The notes: a model not told the origin generated them from the letters alone. Shown: positions 8,216 through 17,740, counted from the stretch's first letter. The stretch: DNA of 64,000 nucleotides from Bacillota bacterium (GCA_023410475.1 JAEYPS010000012.1:46471-110470); one strand, 5' to 3'. Translations and numbers: made by a program.

Positions 8216-9256
8216 ATGCTGAACCTTATTCTGTCTGTAAGCATCCCTTTTTTGATATCGTTGTTTCTTACCCCGCTTATGATGTTCATTGCCAGGAAGA
8301 AAAACATCATGGACATGCCGTCGGGAAGGAAAGAACATACGGAGCCTGTGCCCCTTATGGGCGGGGTAGCCATTTTTATAGCGTGTGTAATTTCATTTAT
8401 ACTGTTCTCAAAATCGACAGCTAATTATGTACTGCCCATACTGATAATAGGAGCGACCTCTATAGCCGTAATGGGGCTTATTGACGATATACTGTCACTT
8501 AGCGCCAAGAGAAGGCTCGCTATTCTGTTTGTTGTAGCTCTTATAGTGTTTTTCGGGTGCCTTCAGTTCTACTTGGACACACAGCACCTTATAAGGGGAA
8601 GCGCACTCGGAATAATAGTATTCTCGTTTTTTATAATTGTCTGGATCGTGGGGATAACCAACGCGATAAACTTCTCAGACGGCCTTGACGGACTCGCTAG
8701 CCATCTTTCCGGAATTTCTGCGATATCGTTTGCCATAATATTCGCGCATCAGGGCAGGGATATGCTGGCACTGCCTATGGCGCTTGCGCTGTGCGGAGCC
8801 ATAGCGGGCTTCATACCATACAACAGAAACCCCGCGATGATATTCATGGGCGACTCGGGAAGCATGTTTATAGGGTTTATACTCAGCCTTCTTTCCATTT
8901 CGAGCATAAGGCATGAGAGCTCATTGTTCGCTTTGATAGTGCCTATCTATCTTCTGTTTGTCCCCATAATGGATATGGGAATGTCCGTCTTAAGGCGCAT
9001 AGTAACCGGAAAACCTATAATGTCCCCCGACAAAGAGCATTTCCATCATCAGCTCAATAAACGGTTTTCAAACCATATAGCAGTGGTTATAATACTTTCG
9101 CTTGTCCAGATACTATTCTCTGCAGTAGGGATATTTGTGTTCATCAACAAAGCTTTTAAACTGGGCGTGGCCGTTCTCGCGGCTGTCGTATTGCTGTTTT
9201 CAATATACACCGTCATATCTTCACTCAAAGCAAAACGCCTGGGCAACGGTTCGTAA
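8216..9256 (+). CDS. Undecaprenyl-phosphate sugar-1-phosphate transferase (WecA/TagO type)
   Basis: 346 residues from the ATG at 8216 behind AAAGGA (an in-frame GTG at 8198 is possible but has no site). Ten or eleven membrane segments. The motifs of the MraY/WecA family are present in order: MDMPSGRKEHTEPVPLMGG near the start, the GLIDDILSLSAKRR aspartates near residue 90, NAINFSDGLDGLAS near 150, MGDSGSMFIGF near 215, and the cytoplasmic DKEHFHHQL histidine motif near 275. The enzyme attaches a sugar-1-phosphate (usually GlcNAc-1-P) to undecaprenyl phosphate, starting teichoic-acid or other wall polymer synthesis. The HFHH form fits WecA/TagO better than MraY. Confidence 0.92.
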   Translation: MLNLILSVSIPFLISLFLTPLMMFIARKKNIMDMPSGRKEHTEPVPLMGGVAIFIACVISFILFSKSTANYVLPILIIGATSIAVMGLIDDILSLSAKRRLAILFVVALIVFFGCLQFYLDTQHLIRGSALGIIVFSFFIIVWIVGITNAINFSDGLDGLASHLSGISAISFAIIFAHQGRDMLALPMALALCGAIAGFIPYNRNPAMIFMGDSGSMFIGFILSLLSISSIRHESSLFALIVPIYLLFVPIMDMGMSVLRRIVTGKPIMSPDKEHFHHQLNKRFSNHIAVVIILSLVQILFSAVGIFVFINKAFKLGVAVLAAVVLLFSIYTVISSLKAKRLGNGS

Positions 9257-9423
9257 TATCATTTATTCATTCTTCCCATTTTAGAGAAGGCCGGCACGTT
9301 TGCTGTACACGGTTTATCTCAGGCTGCTTCCATAAAGGCCACGTATAACTAAACCGGCGGGATATCTAAAAATACTGGACTTTATTTCCGTGTAATGGTT
9401 TAATATTTCCTGAAGGAGACGAC

Positions 9424-10281
9424 ATGATATACTTCGGGCCGGCCGGCAACTCTGACAGCTTTTATAATGAAGGGCACAAGCATACCGCAGAGGCGTTCGA
9501 ATGGATAGCCGCTATGGGGCTTAACGCGTATGAATACTCTTTTGGCAGGGGCGTCAGGCTGCGCCAAGAGACGGCAGCCGAGATTGGAAGAAAGGCCGCG
9601 CAGTCGGGAGTTGTGCTCAGCGTTCACGCGCCGTACTATATAAACTTCGCGACTGAAGAGCCGCTAAAGGCTGAGGCAAGCGTGAGGTATCTCGCGGAGT
9701 CTGCCCGGGCCGCGTCATGGATGGGCGCGAGGCGCGTAGTGTTCCACGCCGGCTCACAGGGAGCTCTTACGAGGGGCGAGGCTTTCGCGCGGGTCAAACA
9801 GGGGCTTGAAGCCGCTGTGGAAGTCCTTAAAAGCGAAGGCTTGTGGGAGGCGCATATATGCCCCGAAACTATGGGAAGGATAAAACAGATAGGCGACCTC
9901 GATGAAGTAATAGAGTTTTGCCGTATTGATGAGCGTATCGTCCCAGCCATAGACTTCGGTCATCTGCACGCGAGAGGCAGGGGCGCTATCAATACCGAGG
10001 AAGACTACGCGTTCATACTTGACAGGCTTTCGGATGAGCTTGGCGGTTACAGGGCTAAAAGGTTCCATGTGCATTTTTCAAGGATAGAATATACGGCGGC
10101 AGGGGAAAAAGCTCACAGGACGTTTGCCGATAAAGAGTTCGGGCCGGATTTCAGGCCTCTGGCAAAGCTAATGGCAAAGCGCAGCCTTGAGCCCGTTGTG
10201 ATATGCGAATCAAAAGGCACCATGGCCGAAGACGCGGCTGATATGAAAAGACAGTATACGGAGGAACTTGAGAAGCTATGA
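9424..10281 (+). CDS. Endonuclease IV-like TIM-barrel protein
   Basis: 285 residues with GAAGGAGA just upstream. The sequence reads as an AP endonuclease 2 (xylose-isomerase-like) barrel related to Nfo. Potential zinc ligands occur at the expected strands: SVHAPYYINF, VFHAGSQG, CPETMGR, AIDFGHLHARG, FHVHFSRIEY and ICESKG. In classical Nfo these residues bind three zinc ions and cut DNA at abasic sites. The set here is close but the D-x-H pair near the seventh strand is not obvious, so a DNA-repair role is likely but not certain; a sugar-phosphate isomerase is the alternative. It overlaps the next gene by 4 bases (ATGA). Confidence 0.75.
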   Translation: MIYFGPAGNSDSFYNEGHKHTAEAFEWIAAMGLNAYEYSFGRGVRLRQETAAEIGRKAAQSGVVLSVHAPYYINFATEEPLKAEASVRYLAESARAASWMGARRVVFHAGSQGALTRGEAFARVKQGLEAAVEVLKSEGLWEAHICPETMGRIKQIGDLDEVIEFCRIDERIVPAIDFGHLHARGRGAINTEEDYAFILDRLSDELGGYRAKRFHVHFSRIEYTAAGEKAHRTFADKEFGPDFRPLAKLMAKRSLEPVVICESKGTMAEDAADMKRQYTEELEKL

Positions 10282-11336
10282 GGATAACGAAACTAAGAGA
10301 AATAATGCATAAAGCAGGAGCAGACGCGGCTCTTATCACATCGCCCGTAAACGTAAGGTATTACTCGGGCTTTTCGGGCGTCAGCAGCCAGCTCCTGATA
10401 ACGCCTGACAAAAAGCTTTTCTTTACCGATTTCAGGTATACCGAGCAGGCCGAAGCCGAGACGGACTTCACGGTAGTCGAGACGAACGGCAATGAGCGCA
10501 TCAAAGCGATATTCGAATATGCCGAGAAAGAAGGCGTCAAGCGGATAGGTGCGGATCTGTCCGAAATATCTTACTATTCATATAGAAGTTACCTGCGTCA
10601 TATAAGCGAAGAAGGCTTGATAGATCTCTCATCCGAGGTTTCAAACCAGAGGAGCGTAAAGGACGAAGGCGAGATAGAGCTTATCTCGAAAGGAGCAAAG
10701 CACAACGACGAGCTGTTTACCCATCTTTGCGGCCTTTTAAAGCCGGGCGTCAGCGAAACGGATATAAAGGCCGAAATAGTGTATTACATGAACAGGCGCG
10801 GAGCGGAAACTGCTTTTGACCCTATCGTTGCTTCAGGTCCTAATTCCAGCCTGCCGCACGCTACTCCGACGGGCAAAAAGATTGAAGCGGGCGATTTTGT
10901 GACTATTGACTACGGCTGCAGATTCGAAGGATATTGCTCGGATTTCACGAGGACTGTGGCTATTTCCCGTATAGACAAAGACATGGAAAAAGTATATGAT
11001 ATAGTGAACCGCGCGGGAGAGAAGGCGTTTGAAGCCTTGAAACCGGGCGTCATGGCAAGGGATGTCGACGCGGCCGCGAGAGATCATATCGCTGAGGCGG
11101 GGTACGCGGAGTCGTTCGGGCACGGTCTTGGGCACGGTGTCGGCATGTTCATACACGAGGCTCCCACGCTTAACGCACTGTCGGATGAGACGCTGAGACC
11201 CGGCATGGTGGTAACGATAGAACCGGGCATATACTTAAAGGGCAGGTATGGCGTGCGCATCGAGGATCTATGCGTCGTGACAAAAGACGGATTTAAAAAC
11301 CTCACGGCCGCGCCGCGGGAAATGATAATTATTTAA
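10278..11336 (+). CDS. Xaa-Pro aminopeptidase (M24 family)
   Basis: 352 residues, the length of the small PepP/PepQ-type enzymes of Bacillota (YqhT group). Residues 1-130 are the creatinase-like N-domain (DAALITSPVNVRYYSGFSG). The pita-bread domain follows with all metal ligands: the two aspartates in TIDYGCRFEGYCSDFTRT, histidine in GHGLGHGVGMFIHE, glutamate in TIEPGIYL, and glutamate in VRIEDL. It removes an N-terminal residue before proline in the cytoplasm. Its stop codon is 13 bases from the EF-P start; this yqhT-efp pairing is conserved in Bacillota. Confidence 0.93.
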   Translation: MRITKLREIMHKAGADAALITSPVNVRYYSGFSGVSSQLLITPDKKLFFTDFRYTEQAEAETDFTVVETNGNERIKAIFEYAEKEGVKRIGADLSEISYYSYRSYLRHISEEGLIDLSSEVSNQRSVKDEGEIELISKGAKHNDELFTHLCGLLKPGVSETDIKAEIVYYMNRRGAETAFDPIVASGPNSSLPHATPTGKKIEAGDFVTIDYGCRFEGYCSDFTRTVAISRIDKDMEKVYDIVNRAGEKAFEALKPGVMARDVDAAARDHIAEAGYAESFGHGLGHGVGMFIHEAPTLNALSDETLRPGMVVTIEPGIYLKGRYGVRIEDLCVVTKDGFKNLTAAPREMIII

Positions 11337-11349
11337 CTTGGAGGAAGAT

Positions 11350-11907
11350 ATGGTTACAGCCGGAGATTTCAGAAAAGGACTGACGATCGAGATAGACGGT
11401 CAGGTATGGGTGATCGTAGATTTTCAGCACGTTAAGCCGGGAAAAGGCGCAGCGTTTGTCCGCACGAAGATGAAGAACATAATGCAGGGAAACGTGCTTG
11501 AAAAGACGTTTAACCCGACCGAGAAGTTTGAGAACGCTCACGTTGAGAAGAAGGAAATGCAGTACCTCTACAACGACGGAGAGCTTTATCATTTTATGGA
11601 CAACGAGACGTACGAGCAGCTTCCGCTTAACAAAGACAAGGTCGAAGACGCTATGAACTATATAAAAGAGAACATGACTGTTACTATAAAGTTCTTTAAG
11701 GGCGAGGCGTTTTCCGTAGAGCCGCCTAATTTTGTAGAGCTTCAGATTGCCGAGACGGAGCCGGGCTTCAAGGGCGATACTGCTACCGGCGGCAACAAGC
11801 CCGCTATACTTGAGACGGGCGCTAAGATAATGGTTCCTCTGTTCATCAATGAGGGTGACATGATAAGGGTGGACACCCGCACCGGGGAATACATGGAGAG
11901 AGCGTAG
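11350..11907 (+). CDS. efp: Translation elongation factor P
   Basis: 185 residues from the ATG at 11350; the TTG at 11338 is rejected because it lies over the GGAGGAAG ribosome binding site. EF-P relieves ribosome stalling at polyproline stretches. All three beta-barrel domains are present. The N-terminal loop VKPGKGAAFVRTKMKN places Lys32 at the tip that contacts the CCA end of the peptidyl-tRNA and is the residue modified in many bacteria. The C-terminal domain ends with the expected GDMIRVDTRTGEYMERA. Confidence 0.97.
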   Translation: MVTAGDFRKGLTIEIDGQVWVIVDFQHVKPGKGAAFVRTKMKNIMQGNVLEKTFNPTEKFENAHVEKKEMQYLYNDGELYHFMDNETYEQLPLNKDKVEDAMNYIKENMTVTIKFFKGEAFSVEPPNFVELQIAETEPGFKGDTATGGNKPAILETGAKIMVPLFINEGDMIRVDTRTGEYMERA

Positions 11908-11910
11908 ATT

Positions 11911-11942
11911 AAAAGGGCTCGGGAGGCCGGGCCTTTTTTTTT
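11911..11942 (+). terminator. Intrinsic terminator after efp
   Basis: AAAAGGGCTCGG pairs with CCGGGCCTTTT (one bulge) and runs into nine or more T. It closes the aminopeptidase-efp operon. Confidence 0.85.
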
Positions 11943-11956
11943 ATTGCCGCGGACGC

Positions 11957-11985
11957 TTGACTCGAATATATTTTAATATTAACAT
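11957..11985 (+). promoter_or_regulatory. Candidate sigma-A promoter for citrate synthase
   Basis: TTGACT at 11957-11962 and TAACAT at 11980-11985, 17 bases apart, 41 bases before the ATG at 12027. Confidence 0.55.
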
Positions 11986-12026
11986 ATTGGATAAAGCAGG
12001 AGAGCATACCAGAGGGAGGAAAAGCA

Positions 12027-13418
12027 ATGGAAAGAGAAAACCTTTATTCAAGACTGACGCCTGAAATTACTAAACTCACAAAGCTGTGCGAAAAAAACTG
12101 CGCTATAGACCCGGAGTATTATAAACAATATGACGTAAAGCGCGGCCTTCGGGATATATCGGGCAAAGGCGTTCTGACCGGGCTGACAGAAATTTCCGAG
12201 ATACGTTCATACAAGATGGAAGGCGATCAGCAGATACCCTGCGAGGGCAAGCTGTATTATCGCGGCATAGACATAGAGCAGATAGTAGACGGGATCGTTC
12301 ACGAAAAACGTTTCGGCTTTGAGGAAGTGACGTATCTTCTTTTGTTCGGCGAGCTGCCCGACCAAAACGAGCTTAAGCAATTCTCGGCCATGCTCGCAGG
12401 ATATCGGACGCTTCCCACAAACTTTGTACGCGACGTTATATTAAAAGCGCCGACTCCCGACATGATGAACACGCTCGCGCGAAGCGTACTTACACTGTAC
12501 GCTTACGACAACAACGCAAACGATATAAGCGTGCCCAACGTGCTGCGCCAGTCGCTTCAGCTAATAGCCAACTTCCCGGTGCTTTCCGTGTACGGATACC
12601 ACGCTTTCATGCACTACTACCGCGGGCAGAGTCTTGTTATACACACTCCGCGGCCCGAGCTTTCAACGGCTGAGAACATACTGCATATGCTCCGCGCCGA
12701 CAGCCGGTATACCGAGACTGAGGCGCTGATACTCGATATCGCTCTCGCGCTTCACGCCGAGCACGGCGGAGGAAACAACTCAACGTTTACGACGCACGTC
12801 GTAACGTCAAGCGGCTCCGATACATACTCCACCATTGCGGCCGCGCTCGGTTCTCTCAAAGGCCCGAGGCACGGAGGAGCCAATATTAAGGTAATACAGA
12901 TGTTCGAGAACATGAAGAAAGCAGTGCGCGACTGGAAGGACGAAGACGAGGTAAGGGCTTATCTTGCCGCGCTGCTTCACAAGCAGGCTTTTGACAAGTC
13001 AGGGCTTATATACGGCATGGGGCATGCTGTATATTCGTTGTCCGACCCCCGCGCCACGATACTTAAGTCGTTCGTTAAAAAGCTTTCCGACGAGAAGGGC
13101 ATGCTGGACGAGTTCATGCTGTATTCGCTTGTCGAGCGCGTCGCGCCCGAGGTGATAAGCGCGGAGCGCAGGATATACAAGGGCGTCAGCGCAAACGTCG
13201 ATTTCTACAGCGGGCTTGTCTATCACATGCTGGGGCTGCCGCTCGAGCTCATAACACCGCTGTTCGCAATCGCCCGTATTTCCGGCTGGAGCGCGCACCG
13301 TATAGAGGAACTCGTAGGCGCGGGCAAGATAATCCGCCCCGCGTACGAGAGCGTCGCCAAGCGCAGAGAGTATATACCTTTGGAAAAGAGGACGCCCGCC
13401 GCGGCGACATTGGAGTAG
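12027..13418 (+). CDS. Citrate/2-methylcitrate synthase
   Basis: 463 residues behind AGGGAGGAAAAG. It condenses acetyl-CoA with oxaloacetate. It is longer than the common 370-residue type II enzyme because of an N-terminal extension of about 50 residues, as in many anaerobic Clostridia. Active-site pieces are intact: LALHAEHGGGNNST with its histidine near residue 250, GSLKGPRHGGAN, the second histidine in IYGMGHAVY near 333, and the aspartate in SANVDFYSGLVY near 392. SKGVLTG-type N-terminal domain and LYYRGIDIEQIV are also typical. No aconitase or isocitrate dehydrogenase is adjacent, so it may feed glutamate synthesis rather than a full cycle; that is inference. Confidence 0.94.
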   Translation: MERENLYSRLTPEITKLTKLCEKNCAIDPEYYKQYDVKRGLRDISGKGVLTGLTEISEIRSYKMEGDQQIPCEGKLYYRGIDIEQIVDGIVHEKRFGFEEVTYLLLFGELPDQNELKQFSAMLAGYRTLPTNFVRDVILKAPTPDMMNTLARSVLTLYAYDNNANDISVPNVLRQSLQLIANFPVLSVYGYHAFMHYYRGQSLVIHTPRPELSTAENILHMLRADSRYTETEALILDIALALHAEHGGGNNSTFTTHVVTSSGSDTYSTIAAALGSLKGPRHGGANIKVIQMFENMKKAVRDWKDEDEVRAYLAALLHKQAFDKSGLIYGMGHAVYSLSDPRATILKSFVKKLSDEKGMLDEFMLYSLVERVAPEVISAERRIYKGVSANVDFYSGLVYHMLGLPLELITPLFAIARISGWSAHRIEELVGAGKIIRPAYESVAKRREYIPLEKRTPAAATLE

Positions 13419-13435
13419 AGTTCTATATGAGTTAT

Positions 13436-13460
13436 AAGGCCGGGGTCACTTGGCCTTTTT
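13436..13460 (+). terminator. Intrinsic terminator after citrate synthase
   Basis: AAGGCC (13436-13441) and GGCCTT (13452-13457) with a 10-base loop and a T run to 13460. Confidence 0.8.
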
Positions 13461-13495
13461 AATATTTGCCGGGTTGTATTACGGGGGTAAGGCAA

Positions 13496-14260
13496 ATGGT
13501 AAAGGCTATTGCGATAGATTTTGATTGGACGCTGCTGCGCACCGATAAAACAATATCCAAGTACACATTAAATATATTGGAACAATGCAGGAGTAATGGT
13601 ATTAAAGTTGTTTATGCGACCGCGAGGCCGCTGAGAACTATTACTCCGTACCTGCAGCTTGCGCCCTGCGACGCAATTATATATCATAACGGAGCGCATA
13701 TCGTTGCGGATGGGAACAGAGTGGACGACCCTCAAACCATTCCGATTGAGACTGCGGAGTCGATCCTTGCCTATCTGCAAAAACTGTTTTTAGGTCACAG
13801 ACTGTCAGTCGAAATCAACGACGTGCTATACGCTAATTTTGACGTTTCGTCAATATGGAAATATACCGAGTCAACACTATCGGATTTCTCAAATCTGCCG
13901 CGTATAGATGCGGATAAAATACTGGTGGAGGCGAACCGGGGAATAAACTATGAACATGTGTCGCCTTTACTTACTCCTGATATATACTGCCAGATAGCCG
14001 AAGGCAGCGTTTACCTTATAATGCATAAAAACGCAACAAAGCTGAAAGCTATAAAGAAGCTGTCAAAGTATTGGGATATTCCGATACAGGATTTCGCGGC
14101 ATTCGGCGATGATCATAACGACGTTGAGATGATAAAATACTGCGGTATCGGCGTCGCAGTCGGTAACGCGATACCCGAGGTTATCAATGCCGCAGATCAT
14201 GTCACCGATACAAACGAAAACGACGGCGTGGCGAAGTATATCGCAAATAATTTACTGTAA
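13496..14260 (+). CDS. Cof-type HAD-superfamily hydrolase
   Basis: 254 residues from the ATG at 13496 behind GGGGGTAAGG; an upstream in-frame TTG at 13466 would overlap the terminator. The catalytic HAD motif I is IDFDWTLLRTD with nucleophile Asp8 and Asp10. Motif II is the threonine in VVYATARP, and motif IV is AAFGDDHNDVEMIKY near residue 205. The cap between residues about 85 and 185 is the type IIB cap of the Cof/YbiV group. These enzymes dephosphorylate sugar phosphates or other small cytoplasmic phosphates; the substrate is unknown. The tryptophan in DFDWT replaces the usual glycine, an unusual but tolerated variation. Confidence 0.88.
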   Translation: MVKAIAIDFDWTLLRTDKTISKYTLNILEQCRSNGIKVVYATARPLRTITPYLQLAPCDAIIYHNGAHIVADGNRVDDPQTIPIETAESILAYLQKLFLGHRLSVEINDVLYANFDVSSIWKYTESTLSDFSNLPRIDADKILVEANRGINYEHVSPLLTPDIYCQIAEGSVYLIMHKNATKLKAIKKLSKYWDIPIQDFAAFGDDHNDVEMIKYCGIGVAVGNAIPEVINAADHVTDTNENDGVAKYIANNLL

Positions 14261-14326
14261 TAAACCGACACCATCTTTGAAAAGGCAAAAGGCCATGGGA
14301 GGCAGCATCGCTGATTTAAGGATAAA

Positions 14327-15241
14327 ATGATTGCGAAAAAGGATGAAGGCATAAAAATAATCAAATACACGCTTTGCGCAAATATATTTCTCGCGCTGCT
14401 CAAGGGCGCTGTCGGTCTGCTGACGGGAAGCACCGCCTTAAAGGCCGACGCGGTCAATTCCGCCGGTGATGTGCTTGCGTCGCTTGTTATTCTGCTGGCG
14501 ATGCGCTACGCGCTCAGGCCCCGTGACGAAAATCATCACTATGGCCACGGAAAGATGGAGGCGCTCGTGTCGCTTGCTGTGGGCGTCATGATACTGATCG
14601 GAACCGGATTCCTGCTGCGGGACGTAGCGCTGTCTATAATATACGGCAGCGAAGCTTCGCCCAGCTGGATAGCGTTCGGCGCGGCTGTGGTTTCCATAGC
14701 GTTTAAAAGCGTTATGTATAAAATGACGATAGCGGCGGGCAAGCGCCTTTCTTCCATAGCGCTTATGAGCAGCGCGAAGGACCACCGAAACGACATTTTC
14801 GCGACGTCGGGTGCGGCGGCCGCGATAGGCCTCGCGTTTTTAGGACAGCGGTTTGGCATGCCGGCGCTCGTGCTGTATTCCGAGCCTGTTATCGCGGCGG
14901 TAATCAGCATATTCATAATCAAGACGGCAGCAGAGATATTAGCCGCTGCGGGCCGAATGCTGCTGGACGCGGCACCCAATACTGAGATTGTAGAGGGAAT
15001 AAGCAGCGCGGCTGCCGCGGCTGCGGGCGTCATAAAACTCGACTGGCTAAAGTGCCGCGAGATGGGTAGAGGGCTTCTTGTAGACGCGGCCGTTCAGGTG
15101 AGCGGGGACATCAGCGTAAAAGACGGGCACGAGATTGGCGACGGCGTAAAGATTGCGATAATGGCAAAGTATCCGGAGGTGCTGGATGTGCTCGTTCATA
15201 TAAACCCGGAGGATGGAAGTCCTGACACAACGGATTCATGA
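14327..15241 (+). CDS. Cation diffusion facilitator (CDF) metal exporter
   Basis: 304 residues with six predicted membrane segments in the first 210 residues and a C-terminal cytoplasmic domain of about 90 residues. The transport-site aspartates are seen in LKADAVNSAGDVLAS near residue 40 and in SSAKDHRNDIFATSG near residue 145. HHYGHGKMEALVSL after the second membrane segment is the family signature. CDF proteins exchange zinc, manganese, iron or cobalt for protons. The first-site residues here are D-x-x-x-D and the second is H-x-x-x-D, which is compatible with zinc or manganese; the ion is not certain. Confidence 0.92.
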   Translation: MIAKKDEGIKIIKYTLCANIFLALLKGAVGLLTGSTALKADAVNSAGDVLASLVILLAMRYALRPRDENHHYGHGKMEALVSLAVGVMILIGTGFLLRDVALSIIYGSEASPSWIAFGAAVVSIAFKSVMYKMTIAAGKRLSSIALMSSAKDHRNDIFATSGAAAAIGLAFLGQRFGMPALVLYSEPVIAAVISIFIIKTAAEILAAAGRMLLDAAPNTEIVEGISSAAAAAAGVIKLDWLKCREMGRGLLVDAAVQVSGDISVKDGHEIGDGVKIAIMAKYPEVLDVLVHINPEDGSPDTTDS

Positions 15242-15348
15242 GATTGGAAATCCTTATTGTATAACCCATTCCGCTATCTACATAATCTGTGAGACCATCA
15301 GCAGGCGTTCTCTCATCATGCTTTTAATATCAATAATCCGCTTTCACA

Positions 15349-15864
15349 TTAAATCTTTATCCAATACCTCTTTATAACCCTGCCCTCGACCTCGACCTCG
15401 TTCTCCAGGACACCGCCGTTTTTCTCTATCACCTTGGCCGAGCTGGTGTTCTCTTTGTAACAGCCGAGAAGCGCCTTTTTCATGCCGAGCTCGCGGCATT
15501 TACCTAGCGTCAGCCTAAGTGCCAGAGGCGCGTAGCCTTTCTTGCGCTCGTCCGGCCTTATGCCGTAGCCTATGCTGCCCCACGCCTCGAGCAGCTTGTC
15601 GTTAAGACAGTGCCTTATGTTGACCGCGCCTATTATCTTATCCGAATCGCTCTCGTACAGCCAATACGTAGAGTGAGGCACATATTCTTCGTCTATGCCT
15701 ATGCCTTTTGGAAACCCCTCAAACCTTTTTATCATAGCTTCAAAGTCCGAATGATCTTCCCTGAGCACCCAGGGCATGGGCTCCTCGCCTGTGGTATTCC
15801 AGTATTGCAGCATTTCAATGTACTGGTCTTTGTACTTTAAATCGGGGTTGACAAGGCTAAGCAT
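15349..15864 (-). CDS. GNAT-family N-acetyltransferase
   Basis: 171 residues on the minus strand, start supported by AGGAGA 5 bases upstream. The acetyl-CoA site is GYGIRPDERKKGYAPLAL (the R/Q-x-x-G-x-G/A loop) near residue 110, followed by ALLGCYKENTSSAKVIEKNGG, the typical C-terminal GNAT segment. The N-terminus (LVNPDLKYKDQYIEML) resembles the uncharacterised YkwB/YjdJ-type acetyltransferases of Bacillota. Substrate unknown. It converges on the CDF gene and is divergent from gerM. Confidence 0.88.
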   Translation of the reverse strand: MLSLVNPDLKYKDQYIEMLQYWNTTGEEPMPWVLREDHSDFEAMIKRFEGFPKGIGIDEEYVPHSTYWLYESDSDKIIGAVNIRHCLNDKLLEAWGSIGYGIRPDERKKGYAPLALRLTLGKCRELGMKKALLGCYKENTSSAKVIEKNGGVLENEVEVEGRVIKRYWIKI

Positions 15865-16045
15865 ATTCGTCTCCTGTTTTTAATGCACTATTATACCATG
15901 TATCTGCCTGCCTGTGTTGATTACGGCTTGTCTGCCGGACGTTTGCTGCGTAAAGCGCAAGCTTTTTCGGGTATGTCAACAAGCATATATCATATGCGGA
16001 TAACACCCTTAATATATTTATAGAAAGAGAATAGGAGGAATGGCC

Positions 16046-17005
16046 ATGCTTAAAAAATGCTTAGCGGCGGCCCTTGCGGTCGTCATGCTGTTGTTATGTT
16101 TCGCTTCATGCGGCGATAAAAAGGAAGACGTATACGAAGAGATACCGGCCGCGAAAATACCCGACCCCGACATGAGGCAGACAGTGTTGTACTATGAGGA
16201 TGACTACGGGTTTATCGTGCCCGTTATGAAGGAGATAAAATGGGTGGAGGGCATAGGAGCGGCGGCCGTATCCGAGCTTAAAGCCAACCCCGACGCCGAT
16301 GCGGGGATGGAGTATCTCGGGCTCAATCCCATACTTGCCGCCAACGCGGAGATATCGCTCAGCATCAAGAGCGGAGCGGCGACTCTGAAACTGAGCGAGG
16401 GGGCAATAGCCGCGGAAGACTCGGTGAGCGAGCTGGCGAAGGTAACGGCAATCGTCAATACGCTTACCGAGTTCCCGACGATAGACACAGTAAAGATTAT
16501 GCAGGCGGGCTCGGACGGGAAGCTGCCGCACGGTACGGACATAAGCGAGGCGTTTGCGACGTTCGACCTCAACGTGATGACGACGCTCTCTGAAGATGAC
16601 CTCGAAAACGCTTCAAAGGTAATACTGTATTTCGAGGACGAAGCCGGCGCGGCACTCGTGCCCGTAACGAAGTACATAGGGGGAGAGGCGGATCCTTTCG
16701 CAGCGATGAACGAGCTCGTAAAAGGGCCGGGATGCCACGGGCTAAAAACCCTGTTTCCCGAAAACACGAAGCTTTTGAATGTGGACGTCGACCAGGCTGG
16801 CGTTGCCACAATAGAATTCTCCAAAGAGTTTGAGGAGGTATCTCAGCAGCCCGAGAAGGAAAAGAAGTTGCTTAAAAGCATAGTATTTACGCTTAAGCAG
16901 TTTGACAATATCGAAGAGGTGCGTATACTGGTAAATGGGAAGGAATATGGTTCTACTTCCCAGACGACCATGTCTTACGGCAAGTTTGTGAATACGATGG
17001 AATAG
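16046..17005 (+). CDS. gerM: GerM-type lipoprotein with two GerMN domains
   Basis: 319 residues from the ATG at 16046; the ATG at 16040 is only one base from the AGGAGG site (16033-16038), so the second is preferred. A lipoprotein signal peptide ends in CFASC, giving a lipidated cysteine near residue 24. Two GerMN domains follow, about residues 45-165 (PVMKEIKWVEG, LKLSEGAIAAEDS) and about 185-315 (LVPVTKYIGG, ATIEFSKEFEEV, ILVNGKEYG). GerM is needed in Bacillus for sporulation and germination and is exported. The downstream genes rph, rdgB and yfcE reproduce the B. subtilis gerM-rph-ysnA-ysnB order, which supports the name. Confidence 0.88.
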   Translation: MLKKCLAAALAVVMLLLCFASCGDKKEDVYEEIPAAKIPDPDMRQTVLYYEDDYGFIVPVMKEIKWVEGIGAAAVSELKANPDADAGMEYLGLNPILAANAEISLSIKSGAATLKLSEGAIAAEDSVSELAKVTAIVNTLTEFPTIDTVKIMQAGSDGKLPHGTDISEAFATFDLNVMTTLSEDDLENASKVILYFEDEAGAALVPVTKYIGGEADPFAAMNELVKGPGCHGLKTLFPENTKLLNVDVDQAGVATIEFSKEFEEVSQQPEKEKKLLKSIVFTLKQFDNIEEVRILVNGKEYGSTSQTTMSYGKFVNTME

Positions 17006-17020
17006 AAGGTAACTCTGCAA

Positions 17021-17740
17021 ATGACAAGGGAAGACGGGCGCGGCGCAAACGGGTTGCGACAGATAAGCATAACGAAGTCATTCATGAAAAACGCGCATGG
17101 CTCCGCGCTTATAGAATGGGGAAACACGAGGGTGCTCTGCACGGCGATGTATACCGCCGGGGTGCCGGCCTTTCTTGAGGGAACGGACAAAGGCTGGCTC
17201 ACGGCTGAGTACGCTATGCTTCCCGCGAGCACGCCTCAGCGCAAAGCGAGAGAGATAAGATTCCCCGACGGAAGAAGCACCGAGATAGGGCGCCTTATTG
17301 GGCGCTCTTTACGCAGCGCGTTTGACCTTAAAGGCATCGCGGGATATACGGTGAATATCGACTGCGACGTCATAGACGCGGACGGAGGCACAAGAACGGC
17401 CTCCATAACGGGAGCGTATGTCGCGCTCGAGCTGTGCATGAAAAGGTTGATCTGGGAAGGCCTGATAGAAAAATCTCCTGTTAAAGACGGCGTGGCCGCG
17501 GTCAGCTGCGGTATAGTCGGCGGCAAGGCGCTGTGCGACTTGAACTTTATCGAGGACAGCCGCGCCGAGGCGGATATGAACGTTGTCATGTCGCACGGCG
17601 GGGGCATTATAGAGGTTCAGTGCGCGGGCGAGAAGCGGCCGGTGAAGCGGGCGGAGTTCGATAAGCTGCTCGAATACGCGGCGCTCGCGGTGCAAAAGAT
17701 AAGCGCGATTCAAAAAGAGGTATTGGAGAATGTAAAATGA
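17021..17740 (+). CDS. rph: Ribonuclease PH
   Basis: 239 residues, normal length. This phosphorolytic 3'-exonuclease trims tRNA 3' ends. The phosphate-binding and active-site region is intact: TREDGRGANGLRQI at the start, LTAEYAMLPASTPQRKARE near residue 70 and GRSTEIGRLIGRSLR near residue 88, followed by DCDVIDADGGTRTASITGAYVA around 115-135. It overlaps rdgB by 4 bases (ATGA), so the two are translationally coupled. Confidence 0.97.
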   Translation: MTREDGRGANGLRQISITKSFMKNAHGSALIEWGNTRVLCTAMYTAGVPAFLEGTDKGWLTAEYAMLPASTPQRKAREIRFPDGRSTEIGRLIGRSLRSAFDLKGIAGYTVNIDCDVIDADGGTRTASITGAYVALELCMKRLIWEGLIEKSPVKDGVAAVSCGIVGGKALCDLNFIEDSRAEADMNVVMSHGGGIIEVQCAGEKRPVKRAEFDKLLEYAALAVQKISAIQKEVLENVK